Below, piece after piece: positions 49,981 to 60,336 of a stretch of 64,000 bases of DNA; position 1 is the first letter of the stretch, and each line of letters starts with the position of its first letter. A program made the position numbers and the translations under genes. The notes under the pieces are model-generated. The model did no database searches and was not told the DNA's origin. It was given only the letters and a program-made list of their open reading frames with translations. The DNA comes from Salvelinus alpinus (Eukaryota > Chordata > Actinopteri > Salmoniformes > Salmonidae): contig NC_092090.1 in assembly GCF_045679555.1 (NCBI RefSeq), positions 31,261,288 through 31,325,287 of the forward strand, given 5' to 3'.

Positions 49981-51487
49981 TACAAAACATTAGGAACACC
50001 TGCTCTTTCCATGACAGACTGACCAGGTGAATCCAGATGAAAGCAATGATCCCTTATTGATGTCACTTGTTAAATCCACTTCAATTAGTGTAGATGAAGG
50101 GGAGGAGACAGGTTAAAGAAGCATTTTTAAGCCTTGAGACAATTGTGACATGGATCGTGTCAAATAAAATAAAATTTTATTGGTCACATACACATATTTA
50201 GCAGATGTTATTGCGGGCGTAGCGAAATGCTTGTGTTCTTAGCTCCGACAGTGCAGTAATATCTAACAATTCACAATAATACAAACAAATCTAAAAGTAA
50301 AAGAATGGAATTAAGAAATATATAAATATTAGGACGAGCAATATCAGAGTGGCTTTGACTAAAATACAGTAGAATACAGTACATACATATGAAATGAGTA
50401 AACCAGTATGTAAACATCACTAAAATGACTAGTGTTCCATTTAAAGTGGGCAGTGATTCCATGTCTATGTATATAGGGCAGCAGCCTCTAAGGTGTAGGT
50501 TTGAGTAACCGGGTGGTAGCCGGCAAGTGATGACTATTTAACAGTCTGATGGCCTTGAGTTAGAAGCTATTTTTCAGTCTCTCTGCCCCAGCTTTGATGC
50601 ACCTGTACTGACCTCGCCTTCTGGATGACAGGGGGATGAACAGGCTGTGGTTCCAGTGGTTGATGTCCTTGATTATCTTTTTGCCCTTCCTGTGACATTG
50701 GGTGCTGTAGGTGTCCTGGGGGGCAGGCAGTGTGTGCCCCCGGTGATGAATTTGGCAGACCACACCACACTTTAGAGAGCCCTAGGGTTGCGGGCGGTGC
50801 AGTTTCCATACCAGGTGGTGATACAGCCTGACAGGATGCTCTCAATTGTACATCTGTAAAAGTTTGTTTGGGTCTTAGGGGCCAAGCCAAAAATGTTCAG
50901 CCTCTTGAGGTTGAATAGGCGCTGTTGCGCCTTCTTCACCATACTGTCTGTGTGGGTGGACCATTTCAGATTGTCAGTGATGTGTATGCAGAGGAACTTT
51001 AAGCTTTTCACCTTCTCAACTGCGGTCCCGTTGATGTGAATAAAGGCGTGCTCTCTCTGTTGATTCCTGAAGTCCCCGATCAGCTCCATTTTGTTGAAGT
51101 TGAAGGAGATGTTATTTTCCTGGAACCACTTTGCCAGGGCCCTCACCTCCTCCCTGTAGGCTGTCTCGCCATTGTTGGTAATTAGGCCTACGACTGTTGT
51201 GTCATCTGCAAACTTGATGATTGAGTAGAGGTGTGCGTGGGAGGATCAGCGTAGTGGAGTTGTTTCCTACCTTTCCCACCTGGGGGCGGCCCATCAGGAA
51301 GTCCAGGATCCAGTTGCACAGGGCGGGGTTCAGACCCAGGGCCATGTGTGTGCCATTCAGAGGGTGAATGGGCAAGACAAAAGATTTAAGGGTAGCATTA
51401 GAGTCAGCATTGGCCAGCATCCGCTTTCGACACCTTGTGGAGTTCATGCCCCAACGAATATTAGGAAGGTGTTCCTAATGTTTGGTA
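49981..51487. mobile_element. Tc1/mariner-like non-autonomous transposon, cut by a LINE
   Basis: Terminal repeats tacaaaacattaggaacacct and the complement of aggtgttcctaatgtttggta, flanked by TA (49979-49980, 51488-51489). The halves 49981-50160 and 51345-51487 read as one element (cctgagacaattgtgacatgg then gtgtgccattcagagggtg). No transposase frame remains. Confidence 0.85.
50161..51344 (-). mobile_element. L2/CR1-like LINE 3' portion
   Basis: Minus-strand translation at 50772-51146 holds WSTHTDSMVKKAQQRLFNLK and CTIESILSGCITTWYGNC, the same blocks as in the LINE at window start. [12 protein letters not shown] is at about 51300. The 3' UTR and tail (caaataaaataaaattttat) lie at the left end. 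A short deletion removed the FADD-box region (near 51225). It inserted into the DNA transposon above. Confidence 0.85.
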
Positions 51488-51519
51488 TACTAAGTGTACA
51501 TGTAACTATTGATAATTTA

Positions 51520-52155
51520 TACTGAACAAAAATATAAACGCAACATGCAACAATTTCAACTATTTTACTGAGTTACAGTTCATATAAGGAAATGTATCAA
51601 TTTAAATAAATCATTAGGCCCTGGTCTATGGATTTTACATGGGCAGGGGCGCAGCCATGGGTACCCCACAAAATGGCTTTATTACAGACAAAAACACTCC
51701 TCAGTTTCATCAGCTGTACTGGTCGATGGTTTCAGACGATCCCGCAGGTGAAGAAGCCAGATGTGGAGATCCTGGGCTGGAGTGGTTACACGTGGTCTCT
51801 GGTCGTGAGGCCGGTTGGACGAACTGCCAAATTCTCTAAAACGACGTTGGAGGCAGCTTATGGTAGAGAAATTAACATTCAATTCTCTGGCAACAGCTCT
51901 GGTGGACATTGCTGCAGTCAGCATGTTGACACGTTGGCATTGTGTTGTGTGACAAAATTACCCATCTTAGAGTGGCCTTTATTGTCCCCAGCACAAGGTG
52001 CACCTGTGTAATGATCATGCTGTTCAATCAGCTTCTTGATATGCCACACCCGACAGGTGGATGTATTATCTTGGCAAAGGAGAAATGCTCACTGACAGGG
52101 ATATAAACACATTTGTGAAAAAAATGAGAAAAAAGCTTTCTGTTTATGTTCAGTA
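51520..52155 (-). mobile_element. Tc1-like deletion derivative, 636 bp
   Basis: Ends tactgaacaaaaatataaac and the complement of ctgtttatgttcagta, flanked by TA (51518-51519, 52156-52157). On the minus strand, 51682-51924 encodes an HTH-type transposase start ([46 protein letters not shown]). The catalytic part is deleted. Confidence 0.88.
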
Positions 52156-52157
52156 TA

Positions 52158-53600
52158 TAATTATTTTCTCCTCAGTGTTTGATCATATCTTGATTTCCTG
52201 TCTAAACCCACAGATCAAATACAAATTATGACCAATGGTGGTGACTTTTTGAATCCATAGATGTTTCTCTCTATATCCATATAACTGGGTAAACAGGAAA
52301 TCTATTTTTATGGAATTAGGGTGAAGAAAGACAACTATGGTTTAACACTTAGACATTTCCTCTCTAGCCTATAATAGAAAACACTGTCACATAGGGCCTA
52401 CCTGTCAAGGATATGTTAAGGATTTTAACAACTCATGTACTGTATAAGATGTGAGAGACAGGTTTTTCCTTATACTAACAATGAATAGAGAATAAAAAAT
52501 AAAGTAATGGACATCATGCATTATTTGTAAAATACATTTAATCCCTTAATACTTGGGCAACAAAACCAAAATCTAAAACAGGAGAAAGGGCACAGATTTA
52601 AGTGACAGTGGGCTATTGAGTCTCTGTCACTACATTGTGTATAGTGTTTTTACAGTAGGGCAGTGACATAGATACTAGAGAGACACTCTTTTGCTGGCAT
52701 TGTTCTTTCACCTTTGTGTTGTACAGCATATACAGCCATGTTGCTAATCTTCCCAACCTTTAGTAACTCAACTGATATCCTAGTCCTGCACACTGCCACT
52801 GAAGCCGACACCCATTTTTCTTTTGACAACGTACCAGACAGAATATCACAATGAAAGGCATAGCTACATTGTCTTTACATGGTCATTAGTACAATAATAT
52901 ATAGCTGTACATGATACAAGACACTTAACCATATATCAGCATAGGCATTATGTGTTAACAAGACTAGGTTTTGGTTGGCTTAGAAAGCCATAGTCTATGA
53001 TGTAGGACTACACAAATGATGGAGTGAGTATGTGTGAGTGTTTAAGTGCTTATGTGTGTATATAGGTGAATGTTAAGGGCCTGGTTCCTTTTCAGTCCCT
53101 AGCCCCTACCCCTTCAGTGTTAACAGATCTGAAAGGACTGGATGGGTGTAGATAATAGGATGATAGCTCCACCTAGCCATCTAATGGATCAGATTCAAAT
53201 CTGTGAACTCTGAAGGGAAGCTGAAGATCGAAATGGAACCGGTAAGAAGTGCTTTGCAGTTGAGCAGGCAACCAAAGTCACAGTGGAGCAAGAATGTATG
53301 ACAAGAGCTCCCCCTGGCTTTGGAACCATAGCAATGGAATACCATGAAGCATCACAACAGGTCTGCCCCCTAGTGGTGGGTTGGTCGTGGACTTGACTTG
53401 TTAACATGGCCAGTATTTGACTTGCTGACACAAACACAACCTCTCACAACTGCATGGTCAGTGGTATTATACAGTATCATCATACAGCACAGATACAACA
53501 TTGTCCGGCAAGTCCCAGCATAATAAGATGTTTGACTGTCAGAGTATAACAAGCAGGCATAAAAAGGATTCTTTGAAAATAAACTAGATTTGTTTGAACG
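52158..53600. other. Downstream flank of cd81, no gene seen
   Basis: Non-repetitive. Part of it may be a long cd81 3' UTR on the minus strand, but I could not fix a poly(A) site. No coding exon is supported. Confidence 0.4.
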
Positions 53601-54115
53601 GCTGAAGGTGACAATTTTTTTTCTTAATTTTTTTGTTGTTGCGTTTATGGCAGCTGGTATTCCCATGCGGTCTCCCGACCAAGTACTAACCAGGCCCAGC
53701 GTATTTTTTACCCCGTATTAGGTCCCTTGGCTCATCTCTGCAACAGGCTCGCTCAGGAGAGGTGAAGGTTGAGTCATGCGTCCTCCGAAACATGACCAGC
53801 CTGGCTGCCTACTTCTTATCACACTGCTCTCTTAACCCGGATGTCAGCTGCACCAATGTGTCAGAGGAAATACTGTTCAACTTATGACTGGAGTCAGCTT
53901 GCAGGCATCTAGACCTGTCACAAGGAGTCGCTATAGCAAGATGAGCCAAGGAAAGCCCCACCAGCCAAACCTTCCCCTACCCCAGACGGCACTGGGCCAA
54001 TTGTGCGCCATCCTATGGGGCTCCCGGTCACGGCCGGTTGTGTCTGGGTTCGAACCCCATGCTGTAGTGTCGCCTCAGCACTGCGTTTGTCCGCTGCGCC
54101 AGCCTAGGAAGTGAA
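53600..54115 (-). mobile_element. tRNA-derived SINE with a 5S rRNA-like 3' part
   Basis: On the minus strand the unit begins near 54115 with a tRNA-like head (ctggcgcagcggacaaacgc, B-box GGGTTCGAACCC at 54046-54058). A body related to the SINE at 14655 follows. At 53697-53650 comes a 48-base match, with four differences, to the 3' half of vertebrate 5S rRNA (GGGCCTGGTTAGTACTTGG, GGGAGACCGC, GGGAATACCAG). It ends in an A-rich tail (plus-strand T-runs at 53615-53635). Confidence 0.78.
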
Positions 54116-54587
54116 GCTTCTGTAGGTATGCATAGTACACAGCAATAGGTTAAGGACAGGACATTCAATGTAGTTTTACAAGAACAAGGTGTTGTTGGGG
54201 AGGATGGGACATTCCACTCATAAGGCTTGGAGGCATGGGGTCTCTTTATGGCTTAGATTGGTAGGTGTTATAAAAGCACAGGGGAAACTATCACCTCTAT
54301 CGTGGTTTTAGATGGGACAGACAAATTAATAGTATCCATTCACCGTTTCTTAGTGGTTGTTGTCTATGGAGAAAAGTCAGGCAGACAAGCAGTGAGTGCA
54401 GAAAAATGTGGGGAGAAGGGATTCAATACAATATCCATGCTTGCCAGTCATAAAGCACTGCAAATATATACAGTTTATACATATACATTTGAAAAAAGAT
54501 TGATAAACCAACAGAATACAATGTTTCGGACTCCAGCAAAGTAGCAATACTTTACAATTAAAACAAGATAATTCCAGGATCTGTACT

Positions 54588-54606
54588 CGTGTGTGTGTGT
54601 GTGTGT
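54588..54606. repeat. Short (GT)n microsatellite
   Basis: About nine GT units in the 3' flank of cd81. Confidence 0.85.
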
Positions 54607-54881
54607 TTAAATGCCATGCCAATGTAAACCTCAACATTTTGTAGACTAACATTAGTCAAAATATTGAACAGCTATCTGTGACAGACAAGAATAGTTGGTA
54701 CCGCATTATCAAAAACTGTGTGAGAAAATGCATTTTTGATCTTGTACAACTGGCAAACTTGGCAAGCAACTATTTGAGGAAGTGACAGGCTATAAAAACA
54801 AAAAAGGAAGATAAATATTTTCCTTCAGTCATTGGCTAGTATCTCCAGAGGTCACTAGCCCTTGCTTCTTCCCCCTGGACT

Positions 54882-55824
54882 TTAGTACACCGGGCTGTTG
54901 CGGATCCCACAGCACAGGACCATACTAAAGGTCATCTCAAAGATCTGACAGGAGAGAACAAAGAAATGAGAGGGGCATTATGGGTCTCTTCATAGAGATG
55001 CCAAGGATCCCTTATCTTGTATGAGCTACACTTCCACACAAGCTACATACTCTCTTTCATGATACTCACCATAATAATAGCAACTATCAGGGCAGCGATG
55101 CCAATCAGGTAAACCTTCTCGTTAAAGAGCTCCCTGATTTTTCCATGGCAGTCCTGTCAAACAAAATAACACGAGTCAAAATTGTATTTTGTGGCTTATG
55201 CACTATATAACCAACATTCTGTATTGTCCTCATAGTTGGCCCTAGAGTACTTACTGTAGTGGTAGCGGAGACTGACTTGGGGCACATGTCTGTAAAACCT
55301 TGGGTGATAAACGTAGTGAACGCGTTGCTGATGCCCCTACCACAGCATTCCAACTAAAAGAAAAAGGCACGTGTTAGTGGAGCTTTATTAGTGAGATGTG
55401 TGTCTGTTTGGATGTTGCTATGAGATTCACTTTACTGTGTGTTTAAAATCATCTTACAAGTGAGTTTGACAGTTTTTCTTTTAGTTTAAGTATGAGCTTG
55501 ACTTACCGTCTCATGGAAGACCTTCAGCACAGCAGCGGCAGCCTGTTTCTTGTCCTTGTCCTGGTCTGTTATAGTGTTTACTACAGAGTTCTCATAAACA
55601 TTGTCATAGAAGGTAATCAGCTCTTTGGAAATCTACAACCAAAAGGACAGGATGTGTCTGGTCAGGTTATGACAGATATGGAACTCTGAAGGAATAACTG
55701 AATGTAGTTATTCCACCCTCAGTTACTTTGTCATGATCACATTAGAGCCACACTGACATTATCAATGGCTTTTAACTCAATCATGTAGTACTGTATGCTA
55801 CGCTGTGTTTCAATATACATTTTG

Positions 55825-55907
<83 letters not shown>

Positions 55908-56241
55908 AATGTGTTTCTGTGTGTAAGATCAGAATTTGTATGTGTCCTCACCGAATCTTTGTGCATGAATCCAAAGATTCCAGCTGCCACCTCACAAGCG
56001 AACAGGATCACCAAGCAGGCAAAGAACTGGAGGAAAACAAAGCCATTCATTCAGTGGACAATTTAGGGGATAGCTGGGAATGGGCTGGCTAGACCACATA
56101 CAAGTGACTCTTTGCTGCATGGTGTTCTGTCTGTATGACTCACTGTTCCAAGAAGACACTGAGACTCCTGAATGGCACCATAGCAGCCGAGGAACCCGAC
56201 AACCATCATCACTGCGCCAACAGCGATCAGGATGTGAACAC
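54882..56241 (-). CDS. cd81: CD81 tetraspanin, 3' six coding exons (partial)
   Basis: Minus-strand exons: 56241-56144, 56026-55952, 55632-55507, 55353-55255, 55153-55070, 54944-54882. All have GT-AG borders in one frame, 181 residues to a TAA at 54884-54882. Motifs: second membrane helix and inner loop ([28 protein letters not shown]), third helix ([16 protein letters not shown]), large extracellular loop with the tetraspanin CCG (LECCGRG) and further Cys in MCPKS and DCHGK, fourth helix ([14 protein letters not shown]), and the CD81 C-terminus [14 protein letters not shown]. Human CD81 ends [16 protein letters not shown]81 organises membrane microdomains, partnering CD19 and integrins in mammals. 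The first two coding exons (about 59 residues) are not in the 7.7 kb to the window edge, so they lie outside it or are lost. The exon loss reading is less likely because all visible exons are clean. Confidence 0.93.
55830..55906. repeat. (GT)n microsatellite in cd81 intron
   Basis: Nearly 40 uninterrupted GT units, 46 bp from the donor-side edge of the exon at 55952-56026. It accounts for the Cys-Val repeat frames on the plus strand and Thr-His frames on the minus strand. Confidence 0.95.
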
Positions 56242-58435
56242 CTAAAATAGAAATGGAGAGAGAATAAACAAAGACAATTTTGTCATTAGTCAATATTCTA
56301 CAGAACATTGCTAGTGTGTTTACTCCTTTATGATAAGTGCAGTCATCTTAACTATCACCAGGTGGCATGAGTTGGTGTTATTTATTTGGTTAAGCATGTT
56401 TTAATTCTGCCTAAATATGGAAACTTCGCAGTTATTTACACAAGGTGCTTGGCTCTCAATCCAATGCAATAAGCATTCATGTCTCGTGTCAAGACACATC
56501 CAAACATTGTAGATACATGTTATTCTTATGAAGAACATATGGCATAAGAATTGAAGAGAATGCAGGAGTGGGGAAGGATATTTTGTTTTCAGTTGAAAGG
56601 TTTATAATATATCAAAGTTGTCTCTCGCCAAGCTGTGCATGTTTTGTTTTTCCATCAGATGCTCAGACAGGGCTAGCATGGTAAGCATGGAAACCCAGGG
56701 TAGCTCTACTGACCTTGGTGTGCTGGACTGATTTTACCCATAAATTCAATCATAAAACCTGCGCTTAGAAATAGTCCCACTATGCATTTAATGCCTAGGG
56801 CCTCACACTGAATGTCAATCAGGGGGTTTAGGTGATATACACTTGCTGTGACCTCATCATTAAACTTTAGCATGTGGTCCAACAGTTGCCTGAGCCACCG
56901 CTCCCCAAGGCACGTAACATTATTGTTCAGTTTTGTTTCAATGACGACAGCCCTGACGTTTTGCGAGGATAGTAGTTCCGAGAAGATAGGGCTGGTGTGA
57001 GGTGAGCTGTGTGGCACCAATTTATCAGCTGAACAGTGAATGCAGACCGGGGTAGAAATGACTGACTAACCACAGACAATATGTTCATTTTTAGCTCAAG
57101 AAAGTCATTTTGTTATGCTTTAGTTTATAGGCCTCTTCTCTTTCTTGTCCCCTTTCTCTCTCAGATAAATTCAGTTCATGGGGGCTTTATGCAAAGTATT
57201 ACGGTACCAATTTTGATAAACCAACTTGGGGAAAAACACATCCTTGCTTGAGACCCTATACTGGGCTTTTAATAGGGGTACTTTATGCCACTGTCTCCTA
57301 TGATCTCTCCCTCTCCCCATCCATCATCCTTAAGACCTCCACCCACACCCCACAGACTACACTGCCATTCCATCCCTTTACTCTGTCCTTGATAGATACA
57401 GGGAGGGGCCTGGTCACGATTTGGGTTCATGTTTTTTTTTGTCCTGTATAATGTAATCGCAAAGCTTATTGGATTCTCGTCCTCTCCCATCCCCTCATAT
57501 TCCAGTGAAGGGACACAGACAGCCAGAACAGCGCCTCTCTCCTGCCTGCTCGCCTGGCTCATTTAAAAATCGATGGCTTGGAGGCTGACCAAGTGCTCCT
57601 TCAATTTCCTTGATTGTGGCTGTGCGGCGGGGGAATTGAATCACGGATGGGGAGCTTTTTACGAGCGCTGCTTAGCCATCCCTTACCATGACATCATCAG
57701 AACAAAACAGGGGCGTGACCGGCATGTTTAGCAGTGGGTCGATGCAGTATCACACCCTTCTCTCTCTTTCCCTTTTCTTTACCACTTGTTTGAGATATAT
57801 CCATCCGTTCATGCATTTGTCCAATCTATGCATTATCAACAATGTATTTCCTTTCATCTTAGTTTTCATCTATATACAAGTTCTAAAAATGTTGCTCTGA
57901 GAGTCAACTGGTTGGCTAAAACCGCAGACTAGTCTGGAGGCCTCAGTTGGATAATCCAAACAGCCTCAGAGAAAACTCAACATTTTTGTATTTGTGACCT
58001 GTGGTGAGCAGCAAAAACATGTTTTTTTTTCTTGTGGGAAGCGGTGGCACTGATGACACATGGTAGCTCTCTAGATTTCATATGACCAACGTTTGAATCA
58101 TCCTTCCTACCCACTTGTGTACTAGTGAGAACATGGTTGCTACCATAAGACATAATTGGATACCACTAAATTAGAGGGAAGAGTGAACAGAGCCTACACA
58201 GTCTTTCCATTGGGAAGAAAAGGACATTTCAACCAAACTGGATCTTTTTATTATTACCAAAAAATGTAAATGTTAAAACACAAATAATATGTGTAATTAC
58301 AAATATGGTGAAATAGTGTAGGCTTTGGTCTGAGGTAAATAGTCTTTCTTCTGGTTGATTAATCAAGAGGTTCCAAACATCAGAGCCCCTGATGTGACCT
58401 ACTCTGACCTCACTCATAGTGGATGAATGGTGACC
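56242..58435 (-). other. Presumed cd81 intron, first part
   Basis: The open frame 56706-57020 (minus) is the only notable frame. It has an acceptor-like ttcag near 57025 and a donor-like CAAG|gtcagt at about 56715, but no recognised homology. Otherwise non-repetitive sequence. Confidence 0.45.
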
Positions 58436-59012
58436 TACACTCTTAGACAAAAAGGTGCTATCTAGAACCTAAAAGGGTTCTTCGGCTGACTCCATAGTGG
58501 AACCCTTTGAAGAACCATATTTGATTCCATGTAGAACCCTCTTCCACAGAGGGTGGAAGAACTAGAGGTCGACCGATTATGATCTTTCAACGCCGATACC
58601 GATTATTGGTGGACCAAAAAGTCCGATACCAATTAAAATCGGCCGATTTATATATATATTTTTTTGTAATAATGACAATTACAACAATACTGAATGAACA
58701 CTTATTTTAACTTAATATAATACATCAATAAAATCAATTTAGCCTCAAATAAATAATGAAACATGTTCAATTTGGTTTAAATAATGCAAAAACAAAGTGT
58801 TGGGGAAGAAAGTAAAAGTGCAATATGTGCCATGTAAGAAAGCTAACGTTTAAGTTCCTTGCTCAGAACATGAGAAAGCTGGTGGTTCCTTTTAACATGA
58901 GTCTTCAATATTCTCAGGTAGTAGTTATTATAGGACTATTTCTCTCTATACGATTTGTATTTCATATACCTTTGACTATTGGATGTTCTAATAGGTACTT
59001 TAGTATTGCCAG

Positions 59013-59210
59013 TGTAACAGTATAGCTTCCGTCCCTCTCCTCGCTCCTACCTGGGCTCGAACCAGGAACACATCGAAAACAGCCACCCTCGAAGCAGCAT
59101 TACCCATGCAGAGCAAGGGGAACAACTACTCCAAGTGTCAGAGCAAGTGACATTTGAAACGCTATTAGCGCGCACCCCGCTAACTAGCTAGCCATTTCAC
59201 ATCGGTTACA
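59013..59210 (-). mobile_element. TG...CA tRNA-like short element (copy C)
   Basis: Starts TGTAACAGTATAGC and ends ATCGGTTACA, with an exact 4-bp duplication ccag at 59009-59012 and 59211-59214. Shares most of its length with copies A and B but lacks the ctccacaaaagccgcgg segment, a small deletion near 59106. Confidence 0.7.
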
Positions 59211-60009
59211 CCAGCCTAATCTCGGGAGTTGATAGGCTTGAAGTCATAAACAGTGCAATGCTTGAAGCATTGCAAAGAGCTGCTGGCAAAACGCACGAAA
59301 GTGCTGTTTGAATGAATGCTTACGAGCCTGCTGGTGCCTACCATCGCTCAGTCAGACTGCTCTATCAAATCATAGACTTAATTATAGCATAATAACACAG
59401 AAATCCGAGCCTTAGGTCATTAATATGGTATAATCCGGAAACTATCATCTCGAAAACAAAACGTTTATTCTTTCAGTGAAATACGGAACCGTTCCGTATT
59501 TTATCTAACGGGTGGCATCCATAAGTCTAAATATTCCTTTTACATTGTACAACCTTCAATGTTATGTCATAATTACGTAAAATTCTGGCAAATTAGTTCG
59601 CAACGAGCCAGGCGGCCCAAACTTTTGCATATACTCTGCGTGCAATGAACGCAAGAGAAGTGACACAATTTAACCTGGTTAATATTGCCTGCTAACCTGG
59701 ATTTTTTTTAGCAAAATATGCAGGTTTAAAAATATATACTTCTGTGTATTGATTTTAAGAAAGGCATTGATGTTTATGGTTAGGTACACGTTGGAGCAAC
59801 GACAGTCCTGTTTCGCAAATGCGCACCGCATCGATTATATGCAATGCAGGACACGCTAGATAAACTAGTAATATCATCAACCATGTGTAGTTAACTAGTG
59901 ATTATGATTGACTGATTGTTTTTTATAAGATAAGTTTAATGCTTGCTAGCAACTTACCTTCGCTTCTTACTGCATTCGCGTAACAGGCAGGCTCCTCGTG
60001 GAGTGCAAT

Positions 60010-60190
60010 GTAAAGCAGGTGGTTAGAGCGTTGGACTAGTTAACTGTAAGGTTGCAAGATTGAATCCCCGAGCTGACAAGGTAAAAATCTGTCGTTTTGC
60101 CCCTGAACAAGGTAGTTAACCCACCGTTCATAGGCCGTCATTGAAAATAAGAATGTGTTCTTAACTGACTTGCCTAGTTAAGGTGTAAAA
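60010..60190 (+). mobile_element. tRNA-derived SINE inside hAT-like copy 2
   Basis: Same head (ggttagagcgttggact) and shared tail as at 26035-26220, in the same position of the hAT-like element. Confidence 0.78.
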
Positions 60191-60336
60191 AAAAAAACTC
60201 TACCTCTACATGGAACCCAAAAGGGTTTTACCTGGACCCCAAAAGGGTTCTACCTGGACCCCAAAAGGGTTCTACCTGAAGCCAAAACAGGTTCTTCTGT
60301 AGGGATGGCCGAAGAAACCTTTTTTCTAAGAGTGTA

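Larger units (their letters stand above)
58563..60195. mobile_element. hAT-like non-autonomous element (copy 2, 3' end lost)
   Basis: Left end TAGAGGTCGACCGATTA as in copy 1, and collinear with it through the two passengers. The right arm (the cgattaatcgg-rich end) is missing after the SINE tail and an A-run near 60190. It lacks the internal duplication seen in copy 1 at 25535-25840. Confidence 0.82.
58438..60334. mobile_element. TA-flanked MITE holding nested elements
   Basis: Ends cactcttagacaaaaaggtg and the complement of ccttttttctaagagtg, flanked by TA (58436-58437, 60335-60336). It contains tandem units of the type aacccaaaagggttctacct at 60210-60290. Most of its length is a second hAT-like copy (from 58563), which itself holds the TG...CA element (59013-59210) and a SINE (60010-60190). 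Confidence 0.8.

Noticed and set aside
53650-53697. 5S rRNA gene
   Set aside because: Only the 3' half is present, fused to a SINE body, with substitutions; not a gene.
55805-56092. Cys-Val repeat frame on the plus strand and Thr-His frame on the minus strand
   Set aside because: Translation of a GT microsatellite overlapping a real cd81 exon on the minus strand.
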